Positions 1 through 10,330 of a stretch of 64,000 bases of DNA are shown here, piece after piece. A program made the position numbers and the translations under genes. Location: NCBI RefSeq assembly GCF_900102945.1, contig NZ_FNGI01000011.1, forward strand, positions 62,001 to 126,000, written 5' to 3'. Every line of letters begins with the position of its first letter. Positions within the stretch are counted from its first letter, which is position 1. The stretch is from Modicisalibacter muralis. GTDB taxonomy: Bacteria > Pseudomonadota > Gammaproteobacteria > Pseudomonadales > Halomonadaceae. The notes beneath the pieces were generated by a model. That model was not told the DNA's origin, did not search any database, and was given only the letters and a program-made list of their open reading frames with translations.

Positions 1-2
1 GC

Positions 3-2768
3 CTGCTGCTGGGCGGCTGCCAAGCCGTGCCGGAGGATTCCCCCGAGGTCGTCACGCCGATCACCAGTCCCAACGACAGTCGCGACTATCGCGCCCTGAC
101 CCTGGACAATGGCCTCGAGGTGCTGCTGGTCAGCGATCCCGAGGCCGACCGCGCCGCCGCCTCGATGAACGTCTCGGTAGGCAGCGCTCAGGACCCCCAA
201 GCCATGCCTGGGCTGGCGCATTTTCTCGAGCACATGCTGTTTCTCGGCACCGACCGTTACCCCGAAGCCGACAGTTACCAACAATATTTGAGCCAGCATG
301 GCGGCAATCACAACGCCTTTACCGCCAGCCAGGACACCAATTATTTCTTCGACATCGAGCCCGGCGCCCTGCCCGGCGCACTCGACCGCTTCAGTCGCTT
401 CTTCATCGCGCCACGCTTCAACCCGGAATATGTCGAGCGGGAACGCAATGCCGTGCATTCCGAATATCAGGCCCGTCTGCGTGACGACGGCCGGCGCATC
501 AACGAGGCGCTGGACCAGGCCCTGAATCCCGAACATCCGACGACCGGCTTCTCGGTAGGCAGCCTGGCGACGTTGAACGACGATGAGCAATCGCTGCGCA
601 AGGCGTTGATCGATTTCTACGAAAACCACTACGGCGCCGGCGTCATGCACCTGGCGGTGGTCGCGCCGCAGTCACTCGATACCCTCGAGATCCTGGTTCG
701 CGAGCGCTTCGCCGAGGTTCCCAACCGCGACCTGACCCGCGCCGAGATTCCCGAGCGACTGCTGACGCCCGCGCAGCTCCCGGCGAAACTGGCCGCACAG
801 AGCCTCGGGGAGCGTCGCCAGGTGCGTTTCCTGTTCCCGGTCGACGACCCCATCGACGACTACCGCAACAAGTCGTTGTCCTACCTGGCCAACCTGCTCG
901 GCCACGAGGGCGAGGGCAGCCTGCTCGCCGCGCTGCGCGAGGCCGGCTGGGCCGATGGCCTGTCGGCGGGCGGCGCTCGCGGCGATGGCGACGATGCGCT
1001 GCTCAGCGTCAACATCAGCCTGACGCCGGAGGGCGCCGAACACCTGGATCGCATTCAGGCCAGCCTGTTCGCGATGATCGAACGCATCCGCGAGAAGGGT
1101 CTGGATAGCTGGCGCTATCAGGAGCAGGCCCGGCTCGCCGAGCAGAGCTTTCGCTTCCAGCAACGTGGCGAGCCCATCCATGTCGCCAGCAGCCTGGCCA
1201 TGAACCTGGCCTACTACCCGCTCGAGGATGTCCAGTATGGCAACTACCGCATGGACGGCTTCGAACCGGACAAGGTGCGCGAGATTCTCGCCAAGCTGAC
1301 GCCAGAGCGGTTGCTGCGCGTTTACAGCGGCCCAAATGTCGAAGGCGAGCGAACCACCCAATGGTTCGACACGCCTTATCGACTCACGCCCGTCGAGAGT
1401 TGGCCGCAAGCCGCGCCACTAAGCGGGCTCTCGCTACCCGAGCCCAATCCGTATATCGCCGAGGATCTCGAGCTGCTCCCGCTCGACACGGCAAAGCCCG
1501 AGCTGCTGGCCGACGGCGAGCACTACACGCTGTGGTATCGGCCAGATAGCGAATTCGGCACGCCACGTGTCGAGTGGCGCTTCAGCCTGCAGAACCCCGA
1601 GACATCGAGCAGCCCACGCAACGCCGCCCTGACGCACCTGCTGGCCGGCTGGCTGGGCGATAGCCTCAACGAAGCGCTCTACCCGGCGCGCCTGGCTGGC
1701 CAGGAGGTTTCCGCTTACGCCCATGCGCGGGGTCTCACGCTATCGTTCTCGGGCTGGCGGGATCGCCAGGAGCGGGTGATGCAGCGTGTGCTCGACCAGC
1801 TCCAGGCGGGTGACATCACGACCGACAGCGTCGCCCGCGTCAAGCTGGGGCTGATGCGTGAGTGGCGCAATGCGCCGCAGTCGCCACTCTATCAACAGCT
1901 GTCCCGCACACTCGGTAGCGCTCTGATTCGCCCGCAGCACTCGGAAGCAGCGCTTCTCGAGGCGATCGAGCCACTCGACGCCGAGGCATTGCGCGACTTT
2001 CGCCAGCGCTTCCTGGATCGGCTGTACATCGAGAGCCTGGTGGTGGGCAACCTGAAACCGGCACTGGCGCGGCGCGAGGGGTTGCTGGTGATCAACTCCC
2101 TGGCGCCGAGCGTGGATGCCTCGGCAATTCCCGAACTGACCCCGCTGAACGTGCCAGCCTCGGCGCCGACCCTGCACCCGCACTCCACCCGCAACGACAG
2201 CGCGGTACTGCGCTACCTGCAGGGGCCCGACCGCTCGCTGGGCAGTCAAGCTCGCTTGGCGGTGCTCGGGCAACTGATCGAAGCGCCCTTCTACACCCAG
2301 CTACGCACCGAGGAGCAACTGGGTTACATCGTCACCGCCGGCTACCGCCCGTTGCTCGATGGGCCGGGGCTAAGCCTGCTGGTGCAATCGCCCAGCGCCG
2401 ACGTCGCGCATATCCAGTCGCGCATCGCTGCCTTTCTCGAGGCGTTCGATACGCGCGTCGCGCAACTTGACGATGCGACACTGCAACCCTACCGCGACGC
2501 CGTACGCGATCGCCTGCTGGAACGCGACCCATCGCTGACCAGCCTGACCAACCGGCTGTGGTATCAGTTAGCGCTGGGCGATACCGACTTCAACCATCGC
2601 CAACGCCTCGCCGAACGCGTCATGGCACTCGATGCCAATGGCATCCGCCAGGCCTGGCAAGCCGTGCGAGAAGCACCGGCCCAGACCGTCAGCTTCTCCC
2701 CGGAGACAACGCCCAGCGATGTCGCGGCGCTGACCGCTGATTTCGAGCCATTGCCCGAGGGCCGCTGA
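3..2768 (+). CDS. M16 (insulinase/pitrilysin) family zinc protease, lipoprotein, 5' truncated
   Basis: The reading frame is open from the left edge, so the true start lies outside the window. The first visible residues, LLLGGCQAV, look like the end of a lipoprotein signal peptide with its lipobox Cys, so the enzyme is probably anchored in the periplasm. The inverted zinc motif HFLEH is encoded at 219-233, and ERNAVHSEY about 70 residues later supplies the likely third ligand. About 920 visible residues fit the large pitrilysin (protease III) class, which degrades small peptides in a clam-shell chamber; the C-terminal half contains the usual FYTQLRTEEQLGY segment. Paralogues in this family differ in substrate, so no symbol is given. 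Confidence 0.9.
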   Translation: MLLGGCQAVPEDSPEVVTPITSPNDSRDYRALTLDNGLEVLLVSDPEADRAAASMNVSVGSAQDPQAMPGLAHFLEHMLFLGTDRYPEADSYQQYLSQHGGNHNAFTASQDTNYFFDIEPGALPGALDRFSRFFIAPRFNPEYVERERNAVHSEYQARLRDDGRRINEALDQALNPEHPTTGFSVGSLATLNDDEQSLRKALIDFYENHYGAGVMHLAVVAPQSLDTLEILVRERFAEVPNRDLTRAEIPERLLTPAQLPAKLAAQSLGERRQVRFLFPVDDPIDDYRNKSLSYLANLLGHEGEGSLLAALREAGWADGLSAGGARGDGDDALLSVNISLTPEGAEHLDRIQASLFAMIERIREKGLDSWRYQEQARLAEQSFRFQQRGEPIHVASSLAMNLAYYPLEDVQYGNYRMDGFEPDKVREILAKLTPERLLRVYSGPNVEGERTTQWFDTPYRLTPVESWPQAAPLSGLSLPEPNPYIAEDLELLPLDTAKPELLADGEHYTLWYRPDSEFGTPRVEWRFSLQNPETSSSPRNAALTHLLAGWLGDSLNEALYPARLAGQEVSAYAHARGLTLSFSGWRDRQERVMQRVLDQLQAGDITTDSVARVKLGLMREWRNAPQSPLYQQLSRTLGSALIRPQHSEAALLEAIEPLDAEALRDFRQRFLDRLYIESLVVGNLKPALARREGLLVINSLAPSVDASAIPELTPLNVPASAPTLHPHSTRNDSAVLRYLQGPDRSLGSQARLAVLGQLIEAPFYTQLRTEEQLGYIVTAGYRPLLDGPGLSLLVQSPSADVAHIQSRIAAFLEAFDTRVAQLDDATLQPYRDAVRDRLLERDPSLTSLTNRLWYQLALGDTDFNHRQRLAERVMALDANGIRQAWQAVREAPAQTVSFSPETTPSDVAALTADFEPLPEGR

Positions 2769-2782
2769 AAGAGCGTTGCTGA

Positions 2783-2825
2783 AACGATCACGCCCGCGCC
2801 GCGAGTCGGTGCGGGCGTGATCGTT
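2783..2825. terminator. Bidirectional hairpin between convergent genes
   Basis: A perfect 15-bp inverted repeat (AACGATCACGCCCGC and its complement) with a 13-nt loop sits in the 66-bp gap between the M16 protease and convergent sbcB. It has only a short T/A tract on each side. It probably ends both transcripts. Confidence 0.75.
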
Positions 2826-2834
2826 AAGCGCAAA

Positions 2835-4295
2835 TCATCCGAAAGCCTGGGCCGGCATCATCGCCTCGACATGCATCACCAGTTCCTCGAGGACCTGGCG
2901 ATCGCGATCGCTCAACGAGAGCTGGTTCAAGCGCTCGATCTCGCGGGCGAAGCCCTGCAATGTCAGGCCGCCGAGCGTGCCGTCGTTCATGCGTGCCCAG
3001 CGGTACGCCTCCCACTGTGCCTGCTCGTCGCTCGTCAGGGTATCCGGGTAGCTGCGCGCGCGCAGGCGGAACAGCATCTCCTCGAGGCGCGGGTCCTGAA
3101 AGGCGAAGGCCGTCTCGCCGAGAGATTCCGGCGCGGTGGTGTGGACACGCTGCATTTCCTGACGATCCGCCGGTGAGAAGAAGCCTCCCGAATAGAGCAT
3201 CAAATCCGGATCGCTGGGGCCCTCGGGCGGCCCCTCGGCGAACACGGCGGCGGCCTTGCGCGCCGCTTCTGGATTGGCGCACAGCGCTTTCCAATGCGCT
3301 TCGCACAGACCGCGATCCAGAGTCAGCCGCGCGGCCACATCGTCGGTTACGGCATTGATCGGCAACAGCACCGGGCTGCGGTTGATATGCACCACCTTGA
3401 GCGGGATGCGCGACTCGCCCTCAGCCAACTCATCGGCACTGACGAACACGCGCGCGCGAATCTGTTCGACGGAAAGCTCGAACAGCGGCGCGGGGTCCAC
3501 GCCCAAGTCGTAGACGATCACCCCATTGGGGTTGGAGGGATGCTCGGCCAGCGGCATGACCAGCGCGCCACAGCCACGGCTGGCCGGGTAGCGACGCGAA
3601 ATGTGCAGCATTGGCTTACGCGAGGGAATGTCCAGCAGCTTAGCGACCTCGCACTTGCTGCGCAGCTTGAGCAGATAATCGAACAGTCGTGCGTTGCGTG
3701 ACTTCAGCAGCCGCGCCAAGGCGATGGTGGCGCGCACGTCGGCCAGCGCGTCATGCGCGCCGGCATGCTCGATGCCGTTGGCGGCGGTCAGGTGCTCGAG
3801 CTTGAAGCTGGGGGAGCCATCGTCGCGCGTCGGCCACTCGATGCCCTCGGGGCGCAATGCATGGAAGGCTCGCACCACGTCGATCAGATCCCAGCGCGAA
3901 TTGCCGTTCTGCCATTCGCGGGCATAGGGGTCGAGAAAGTTGCGATAGAACAGATGGCGGCTGACTTCATCGTCGAAGCGCAGGCTGTTGTAGCCCAGCC
4001 CACAGGTTCCGGCCACGCTCATCTCGGCATTGATGCGCGCCGCGAATTCAATCTCGGGAAGGCCGCGCCGGCGGGTCGTCTGCGGGGTGATGCCGGTGAT
4101 CAGGCACGCCTGGGGATGCGGCAGATAATCGTCGGCCGGTTTACAGTACAGCGTTAGCGGCTCGCCGATCTCGTTGAAATCGGCATCGGTGCGGATAGCG
4201 GCGAACTGCGACGCGCGATCGCGCCGCGGGTCAGCGCCGAAGGTCTCGTAATCGTGCCACAGAAAGGTCTTCTGCGACTTGCCAAGCTGCGCCAT
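2835..4295 (-). CDS. sbcB: Exodeoxyribonuclease I
   Basis: Processive 3'-5' exonuclease on single-stranded DNA, working in recombination and mismatch repair. The N-terminal DEDD-type domain begins FLWHDYETFGADP, with catalytic D15 and E17; the rest matches the SH3-like and helical extensions of ExoI. The length of 486 residues is close to the E. coli enzyme. ATG at 4295 is preferred because GGAG lies six bases upstream; the frame could extend to a TTG at 4316 with a poorer site. It converges on the M16 protease gene and lies just downstream of minE on the same strand. Confidence 0.95.
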   Translation of the reverse strand: MAQLGKSQKTFLWHDYETFGADPRRDRASQFAAIRTDADFNEIGEPLTLYCKPADDYLPHPQACLITGITPQTTRRRGLPEIEFAARINAEMSVAGTCGLGYNSLRFDDEVSRHLFYRNFLDPYAREWQNGNSRWDLIDVVRAFHALRPEGIEWPTRDDGSPSFKLEHLTAANGIEHAGAHDALADVRATIALARLLKSRNARLFDYLLKLRSKCEVAKLLDIPSRKPMLHISRRYPASRGCGALVMPLAEHPSNPNGVIVYDLGVDPAPLFELSVEQIRARVFVSADELAEGESRIPLKVVHINRSPVLLPINAVTDDVAARLTLDRGLCEAHWKALCANPEAARKAAAVFAEGPPEGPSDPDLMLYSGGFFSPADRQEMQRVHTTAPESLGETAFAFQDPRLEEMLFRLRARSYPDTLTSDEQAQWEAYRWARMNDGTLGGLTLQGFAREIERLNQLSLSDRDRQVLEELVMHVEAMMPAQAFG

Positions 4296-4359
4296 CAGCG
4301 TCTCCACGCATGCCAAAAACGCTCAGCCTAGCACAGCCATGCCGGCCACTCAGCCGCGA

Positions 4360-4608
4360 CTAGCGCGGTAGAGTGACATTGAGCTCCAGCACCGAGCAGT
4401 CATCCTCACGGTCGAGACTGATATTGATTGCCTCCTGACCGACGTTGACGTAACGGCGGATCACTTCCAGCAGCTCTTTCTCCAGCATCGGCATGTAATC
4501 CGGCTGGTCACGCTGGCTACGCTGGTGCGCGACGATGATCTGCAGCCGCTCCTTGGCGACCGACGCCGACTTCTTGCGTTCGCGTTTAAGGAATTCGAGT
4601 AACTTCAC
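4360..4608 (-). CDS. minE: Cell division topological specificity factor MinE
   Basis: Eighty-two residues, the standard MinE length. The N-terminal part ([22 protein letters not shown]) is the MinD-binding, MinC-displacing helix, and the C-terminal part is the topological specificity domain. MinE stimulates MinD ATPase and drives pole-to-pole oscillation. It is the last gene of minCDE. Its GTG start overlaps the minD stop as GTGA, with GGAGG just upstream inside minD, so translation is probably coupled. Confidence 0.97.
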   Translation of the reverse strand: MKLLEFLKRERKKSASVAKERLQIIVAHQRSQRDQPDYMPMLEKELLEVIRRYVNVGQEAINISLDREDDCSVLELNVTLPR

Positions 4609-5423
4609 CGACGACCTCCTCCGAACATACGGGAGAGCAGACCCTTCTTCTGATATTCATGGAAACGCAGTGGCACGTCCTCACCCAACAGCCGCGATAC
4701 GGTGTCGGTATAGGCCTGGCCGGCATCGCTCTTCATGTCATGAGTCACCGGCACGCCCTGGTTGGAGGCACGCAGCACCGCTTCGGATTCGGGAATCAGG
4801 CCGATCAGGTTGATCGCCAGAATCTCCTGGATGTCCTCCAGGTTGAGCATGTCGCCATCGCTGACCCGCTCCGGGTCGTAGCGGGTGATCAGCAGATGCT
4901 CCTTGACGGGATCGAGATTCTGCTCGGCACGCCGGGATTTCGAGGACAGCAGACCGAGGATGCGATCGGAGTCGCGCACCGACGACACTTCGGGGTTGGT
5001 CACCACCACCGCCTCGTCGGCATGGTACATGGCTAGCTGCGCGCCACGCTCGATGCCCGCCGGCGAATCGCAGATCACGTAATCGAAGTCCTTGCTGAGT
5101 GCATCGAGCACCTTCTCGACGCCTTCGGCGCTCAGCGCGTCCTTATCGCGAGTCTGGGAGGCCGGCAGGATATGCAGGTTGTCGACGCGCTTGTCGCGAA
5201 TCATCGCCTGATTGAGACCGGCCTCGCCCTGAATCACGTTGATCAGGTCGTACACGACGCGACGCTCGCACCCCATGATCAGGTCGAGATTACGCAGCCC
5301 CACGTCGAAATCGATCACCACCGTCTTGTTACCGCGCAGCGCCAGCCCGGTGGCGATGGCTGCCGCGCTGGTCGTTTTACCGACCCCGCCCTTGCCGGAG
5401 GTCACTACAATGATCTTGGCCAA
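4605..5423 (-). CDS. minD: Septum site-determining ATPase MinD
   Basis: Membrane-associated ATPase that recruits MinC and oscillates with MinE. A deviant Walker [10 protein letters not shown], lies at residues 10-18, and the C-terminus ([14 protein letters not shown]) is the amphipathic membrane-targeting helix. The length of 272 residues is typical. The start codon is TTG at 5423, fixed by the conserved [12 protein letters not shown] beginning and by AGGAAG upstream. It sits between minC (46-bp gap) and minE (4-bp overlap). Confidence 0.97.
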   Translation of the reverse strand: MAKIIVVTSGKGGVGKTTSAAAIATGLALRGNKTVVIDFDVGLRNLDLIMGCERRVVYDLINVIQGEAGLNQAMIRDKRVDNLHILPASQTRDKDALSAEGVEKVLDALSKDFDYVICDSPAGIERGAQLAMYHADEAVVVTNPEVSSVRDSDRILGLLSSKSRRAEQNLDPVKEHLLITRYDPERVSDGDMLNLEDIQEILAINLIGLIPESEAVLRASNQGVPVTHDMKSDAGQAYTDTVSRLLGEDVPLRFHEYQKKGLLSRMFGGGRR

Positions 5424-5469
5424 GGTAAGCTTCCTGTTGCTAGTTGGATGATCGTCCAGGCCCCTCGGT

Positions 5470-6204
5470 TCACACCAACGGGGTAATGGTTAACTGGTCG
5501 TCGTTGAGGCGCACCTGTACCGCCTTGCCGAGCAATTGCGGGTCGATGTCCTCGAGACGCTTGTAATTGCCTGCCAGCGACAGCAATTCGCCGTGCAGCT
5601 CATGACAGAAGATGCTGGCCTCGCGATCGCCACGTATACCGGCCAGTGCCCGCCCGCGTAGCGCGCCATAGACATGCACGTTGCCGCCGGCGAGCACCTC
5701 GGCGCCGGCGTTGACCGCGCCGAGCACCACCAGATCACCGTCCGGCGCGCTGACCTGCTGACCGGAACGCACCGTGCCGCGATGAATGCGACTGCCCACC
5801 GCGCCCTGGATTTCAGGCGTGGGCTGTGGCGCTTCGGCCGGTGCCGATGGCGCGACGCTTTCCAGCGCGCGCGTACGCTCCTCTTGCGGCGGAAACCAGC
5901 CCAGACCCAACGCCCAGGCCGACTGCTTGACCGGATCGGCACCGCCGCGCACCGCCACCGGCAGTAGCTTGTGGGCACGGCATACGGCGCAGATGCGCTC
6001 CAGCGCCAAGTGCGGTTCATCGAGTTTTTCCACGCTCAGCACCACTGGCGTATGCTGAAAGAACGCCGGAGACTGGCTGAGTTTACCGGCCAGTTGCTCG
6101 CGGATCCGCTCGGGGTCCGCGCTGATCAGCTCCATGACCGTCATGGGCAACATGCCGCCCTTGAAAGTAAAGGCAGAACCTGCCCTATCCACGTTAAGGC
6201 TCAT
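5470..6204 (-). CDS. minC: Septum formation inhibitor MinC
   Basis: Antagonist of FtsZ assembly and first gene of minCDE. The N-terminal FtsZ-inhibiting domain is followed by a Pro/Ala-rich linker at about residues 118-138 and a C-terminal beta-helix (GTVRSGQQVSAPDGDLVVLG onward) that binds MinD. The start at 6204 is preferred over an in-frame ATG at 6210 because GGAG then sits seven bases upstream. The promoter must lie in the 222-bp divergent gap shared with the DUF349 gene; no convincing box was identified. Confidence 0.95.
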   Translation of the reverse strand: MSLNVDRAGSAFTFKGGMLPMTVMELISADPERIREQLAGKLSQSPAFFQHTPVVLSVEKLDEPHLALERICAVCRAHKLLPVAVRGGADPVKQSAWALGLGWFPPQEERTRALESVAPSAPAEAPQPTPEIQGAVGSRIHRGTVRSGQQVSAPDGDLVVLGAVNAGAEVLAGGNVHVYGALRGRALAGIRGDREASIFCHELHGELLSLAGNYKRLEDIDPQLLGKAVQVRLNDDQLTITPLV

Positions 6205-6426
6205 TACCATTCTCCGCGTCGGGTAATGTGACTAAAACTAAGCGAGGGGCTACTCGGCTGCAACTGATCATACGCTCAGGCGGATGGCTTGTCAGTGTCG
6301 CCGCCCGCCGACGCCTCGGACTTTCACCGGCTTGTCGCACATGCTTATATAGCAGGGAGAGTGGCAACGGACGCCTCTCGGCGCCTCGACATCATTCAGA
6401 ACTCTATCAGGGACGCGTATCCACCC

Positions 6427-9198
6427 ATGTCAGCATTCTTTCGTCGTTTCTTCGCCCCCCGTTGGCAGCATCGCGACCCCGCCGTGAGACGACAGGCGGT
6501 GTCGCGCCTCGACATCGGCCAAGCGCAGGATCGTGAACGCCTCGAACGACTCGTCGGCGATGAAGACCCCGACGTGCGTCAGGCGGCGCTTGCCCGCCTG
6601 GACGATCCCGCCCGGCTGCTCGCGCTACAGATGACCCATGCCTCGCCCGAGTGGCGCGCGCGCTTGGTCACGCTACTCTCGGGTCGCGAGGGCGCCACGC
6701 CGCTAGCGACTCGCCAGGCATTGCTCGAGCGTGTCGACCATGCCGCATCGCTCGCCGAGATCGCGCTGCATGGCGATAACCAGACGCTGCGCCTGGCCGC
6801 CCTGGCACGCATCGACGACGAAGACACGTTGATTCACCAAGCCTGCGAGAACGGTATCGCCGCGGTCCGCCACGCCGCCGCCGAACGCATTACCAGCGAG
6901 GAAGGACTGACCCGACTGGCGCGCCAGGCGCGCCGCGACAAGCAGGTCGCCCGCCTGGCCCGCGAGCGCCTGAATCGTCAGCGCGAAGACGCCGCCCAGG
7001 CGCAGGCCCAGCGTGCCGAGCGCGAGCGTATTCTCGATGCGCTCGAGCAACATGCCCGACATGCCTGGGAGCCGCTCTACGCCGGGCGTTATCGCCACCT
7101 GCAGCGTGAGTGGGATCGCCTGACCGATCTGCCCAGCGCCGACCAGGAACGGCGCTATCAAGACGCCAGCCTGCGTTGTCGCAAGATCATCAGCGATCAT
7201 GACGCCCAGCATCAAAGCGTGTTTGCTGCCGACCGCCGGCGCAGCGATGCCGACGAGACCCGCCAGGCGTTGATCGAGGCACTCGAGGAAACCCTGGCCG
7301 GGCTACGCCAGAGCACGCACCTGACCGACCAGGACCTGGCCAGCCTGCACGCTCAGAAGCGCCTGCTGGCGAGCCGCTGGCAAGCGCTATCGGATCAGCA
7401 CGCGCCCGAGGCGGAACTCAGCCAGCGCTATGCCGAGGCATTGGCCGAGCATGACCGTATCGGCCGCGCCTGGGAGCGCTTGCAGCACCAGGCCGACACC
7501 CTGAACGATGCCTTGAGCCAGGCGGACGACACGCGTCTCCGTCACGCCCTCGAAACCCTGGACTGGCCCGATGACCTGCCCCCGTCGCCACTGCTGGAGC
7601 GCGCGCGCGAACGCCTCGATGTTCCCGCGCGTGACGATGACGACACCCGAAAGGCCGAGCGCGTCGCGGCGGATGTCGAAGAACTCGAGCGGCTACTCGA
7701 ACGCGGCGCCTTCAAACATGCCAGCCGCCTGCACCAGAGCCTGCGCCAACGTCTCGATGCACTCCCGCCCGAGCCGCGTCGCCGATATCAGCCAAAACTC
7801 AAGCAGCTCGCCGCACAGCTTGCCGAATTGCGCGACTGGCGCGGTTTCGTCGCCGGGCCCAAGCGCGACCAACTGAGCCAGGCCATCGACCAGCTTGCCG
7901 ACGATCTTACCCTCAGCGATGCCGAACTCGATAGCCGTCACCACCGGCTGGTCAAGGAATGGCGCGAACTTGGCGACGCGGCCGCCAACCAGCAGCTATC
8001 GGTGCGCTTTCGGGCGGCTTCGGATCGTATTCATGAGCGCCTCGGCCCGTGGCGCCAGGCGCGCGATCAGCAGCGCCAGAAGAACCTGGTCGCGCGCGAG
8101 GCCCTATGCACGCAGCTCGAAGCCCTGCTCGACAATCCCGACCCACGCGCCGACCCGGACAGCCTGCGCCAGATTCGTGATCGCGCTCGCGAACAGTGGC
8201 GACATTTCTCGCCGGTGCCCCGCGACCAAGCAGAAAGCGTCGGTCATCGTTTCGGACGCATACGCCATGCCCTGCAGACCCTGATCGACCAGCGCGCTCT
8301 ACAGATTGCGTCGGCCAAGCGGCAAATCATCGAAGAGGCCCGCGCACTACAGACCGCGGCGACGCCGGCCGCACAGCGCGCCGAGCAGGCCAAGGCCCTG
8401 CAACGCCGCTGGCGCGAACTGGGCCGCGCGCCCAAGGGCGAGGAACAGACGCTATGGCGGGAGTTCCGCGGCCTTTGCGACGGCATCTTCGCCGCCCGCG
8501 AGAGCGAGCGGGACGACCGCACCCAACGCGCTCGCGAGCGTCTCGACGCCATGCAGGCACTGATCGAACGTATCGACGCCTGGCAACCCGCTTCCAGTGC
8601 CGACGCCAGCATCCTGGAGCAGGCCATAAGCGAGGCCGAGGGGCTGGAACCGCTACCTTCAGCGCGACGCAGCGATGGCATGCGGCGTCGCTGGCTGGGC
8701 ATCGTGCGCGCCCGGCGTGAGTGGCTTTCACGCTTGGCATTGCATGAGCAGATACAGCATTGGCAGACATTGCGACCCTTGCTCGACGCGCATTTGCAGG
8801 CCGATGCGCGCGCGCTCGATGGCCAGCCCGCCGAGACGATCGAGGCAGGCGTCGCACTCGACGACGACCTGCTCGAAGCACATCGGCAACGCAATGCGGC
8901 GCGCCAGGACCCGTCAGAAGCGATAGACGTCGAAAAGGCACTGACCCGCCTGCGTGTCCACCTGGCGCTATTGGCCGGCGAAAAGGTCTCTCGCGAAGAC
9001 GAACCGTTACGTCTGGCGATTCAGGTCGAGCGGCTCAACGAAGGGCTGAATCGGGCTGAAATGAGCAAGGCCGATGAACTGCATGGCGTACTGTGCGCCA
9101 TCCTCGCCACTGGCCCCGTCCCGCCACCGCTGTGGTCCCGCGAAGTCGGCGAACTGGATCTGTCGCTGACACAGATGGCACGCTTGCCCGCGTCCTGA
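6427..9198 (+). CDS. DUF349 domain-containing protein
   Basis: 923 residues, very rich in Arg, Glu, Gln and Leu. The first 200 or so residues look like short HEAT-type helices (repeated blocks such as RQAALARLDDPARL). After that come long charged helices with repeated W-R-x-L patterns (for example REWDRLTDLPSADQERRYQDA and QRRWRELGRAPKGEEQ) typical of DUF349. The molecular function is not known to me. The start at 6427 is chosen because AGGGA precedes it and the sequence upstream (6289-6426) is compositionally unlike the rest. Single-gene unit, divergent from minC. Confidence 0.85.
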   Translation: MSAFFRRFFAPRWQHRDPAVRRQAVSRLDIGQAQDRERLERLVGDEDPDVRQAALARLDDPARLLALQMTHASPEWRARLVTLLSGREGATPLATRQALLERVDHAASLAEIALHGDNQTLRLAALARIDDEDTLIHQACENGIAAVRHAAAERITSEEGLTRLARQARRDKQVARLARERLNRQREDAAQAQAQRAERERILDALEQHARHAWEPLYAGRYRHLQREWDRLTDLPSADQERRYQDASLRCRKIISDHDAQHQSVFAADRRRSDADETRQALIEALEETLAGLRQSTHLTDQDLASLHAQKRLLASRWQALSDQHAPEAELSQRYAEALAEHDRIGRAWERLQHQADTLNDALSQADDTRLRHALETLDWPDDLPPSPLLERARERLDVPARDDDDTRKAERVAADVEELERLLERGAFKHASRLHQSLRQRLDALPPEPRRRYQPKLKQLAAQLAELRDWRGFVAGPKRDQLSQAIDQLADDLTLSDAELDSRHHRLVKEWRELGDAAANQQLSVRFRAASDRIHERLGPWRQARDQQRQKNLVAREALCTQLEALLDNPDPRADPDSLRQIRDRAREQWRHFSPVPRDQAESVGHRFGRIRHALQTLIDQRALQIASAKRQIIEEARALQTAATPAAQRAEQAKALQRRWRELGRAPKGEEQTLWREFRGLCDGIFAARESERDDRTQRARERLDAMQALIERIDAWQPASSADASILEQAISEAEGLEPLPSARRSDGMRRRWLGIVRARREWLSRLALHEQIQHWQTLRPLLDAHLQADARALDGQPAETIEAGVALDDDLLEAHRQRNAARQDPSEAIDVEKALTRLRVHLALLAGEKVSREDEPLRLAIQVERLNEGLNRAEMSKADELHGVLCAILATGPVPPPLWSREVGELDLSLTQMARLPAS

Positions 9199-9220
9199 AC
9201 CACTATCTTATCTAGACGCG

Positions 9221-9259
9221 AAACCAGCGAGCGAGGCCGGTGCCTCGCTCGCTGGTTTT
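9221..9259. terminator. Strong bidirectional Rho-independent terminator
   Basis: AAACCAGCGAGCGAGGC, a four-base loop CGGT, then the exact complement ending in TTTT. It lies between the convergent DUF349 and phaB genes. The A-run on the left and T-run on the right let it work in both directions. Confidence 0.92.
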
Positions 9260-9281
9260 CCTCAGGTGCTTGTCGACGAAC

Positions 9282-10028
9282 TCAGCCCATGAATTGGCCG
9301 CCGTTGATGTCCAGATTCGCCCCGGTGATAAAGCCGGAATCGCGATGGGCAAGGAATGCCACCGCGCGGGCGATTTCCTCCGGCGTGCCGTAACGCTTGA
9401 CCGGGATCGTCTCGCGAATGGCTTCACGTACCTTCTCGGGGATATTCATGATCATGTCGGTAGCGATATAGCCCGGCGACAGCGTGTTGACGGTAATACC
9501 CTTGGTTGCGGTCTCCTGCGCCAGCGACATGGTCAAGCCATGCATACCGGCCTTGGCGGCGGCATAGTTGGCCTGTCCGAACTGCCCCTTGCGGCCATTG
9601 ATCGAGGAGATATTGACGATGCGCCCGTAGCCCGCCTCGAGCATGTCCTCGATGACGCAACGGCAGGTGTTGAATACGCTATTGAGGTTGCAGTCGATCA
9701 CTGAGTGCCACTGCTCGGGGCTCATCTTCTTGAGCGTCGTATCGCGGGTAATCCCCGCGCAATTGACCAGCACGCCGACCGGACCGTGTTTTTCACGAAT
9801 CTCGCGAACGCCCGCCTCGCAGGATTCGTAGTCGATCAGGTTGGCGCCGGAGAGCGCAATGTTGTCGTATCCCTGGGCACGTCGCTCTTCCAGCCATGCC
9901 TTGGCCTTGTCGGGGTTATGATAACCCGCCACGACCTGATATCCCTCCCTGACCAGCGCTTCGCAAATAGCGGTGCCGATGCCACCGGTGCCGCCGGTTA
10001 CCCAGGCGATGGGGATTGTCTGAGTCAT
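9282..10028 (-). CDS. phaB: Acetoacetyl-CoA reductase (PhaB-type SDR)
   Basis: NADPH-dependent reduction of acetoacetyl-CoA to (R)-3-hydroxybutyryl-CoA, the monomer for polyhydroxybutyrate. 248 residues with the SDR glycine motif GGTGGIG at 12-18 and a catalytic S142-Y155-K159 triad in NISSINGRKGQFGQANYAAAK. The ATG at 10028 is preceded by AGGAGAGAG; an in-frame extension to 10199 would run into the tRNA promoter region and is rejected. No phaA or phaC is adjacent. The related fatty-acid enzyme FabG is less likely given the PhaB-like GRKGQFGQANY block. Confidence 0.88.
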   Translation of the reverse strand: MTQTIPIAWVTGGTGGIGTAICEALVREGYQVVAGYHNPDKAKAWLEERRAQGYDNIALSGANLIDYESCEAGVREIREKHGPVGVLVNCAGITRDTTLKKMSPEQWHSVIDCNLNSVFNTCRCVIEDMLEAGYGRIVNISSINGRKGQFGQANYAAAKAGMHGLTMSLAQETATKGITVNTLSPGYIATDMIMNIPEKVREAIRETIPVKRYGTPEEIARAVAFLAHRDSGFITGANLDINGGQFMG

Positions 10029-10162
10029 CTTGTCTCTCTCCTGAGTCGTGATGTCTGGGCTGACGCTATCAGTCTTGAACGGCTCGGGTGACATCGTCAT
10101 GACACCCTCACTTGGCAGTATGGTTGAATTTTCATCCAACACACGAACGCACGAATAAACCC

Positions 10163-10190
10163 TTGACCTTGCGAGAAATTCGCCTATAAT
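10163..10190 (+). promoter_or_regulatory. Sigma-70 promoter of the initiator tRNA
   Basis: TTGACC at 10163-10168 and a consensus TATAAT at 10185-10190, separated by 16 bases, with the tRNA starting 17 bases after the -10 box. The GC-rich stretch just after the -10 (GCGACGC) resembles the discriminator of stringently controlled stable-RNA promoters. Confidence 0.9.
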
Positions 10191-10206
10191 GCGACGCACA
10201 ATCTGA

Positions 10207-10283
<77 letters not shown>

Positions 10284-10291
10284 AGTTTTCG

Positions 10292-10321
10292 AAAAGCCGA
10301 TCCGACAGGGCCGGCTTTTTG
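10292..10321 (+). terminator. Terminator of tRNA-fMet
   Basis: AAAAGCCG, a 12-base loop, then CGGCTTTTT. It begins eight bases after the CCA end. Related sequences follow each of the three tRNA-derived repeats downstream. Confidence 0.85.
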
Positions 10322-10330
10322 TTGAGGCGT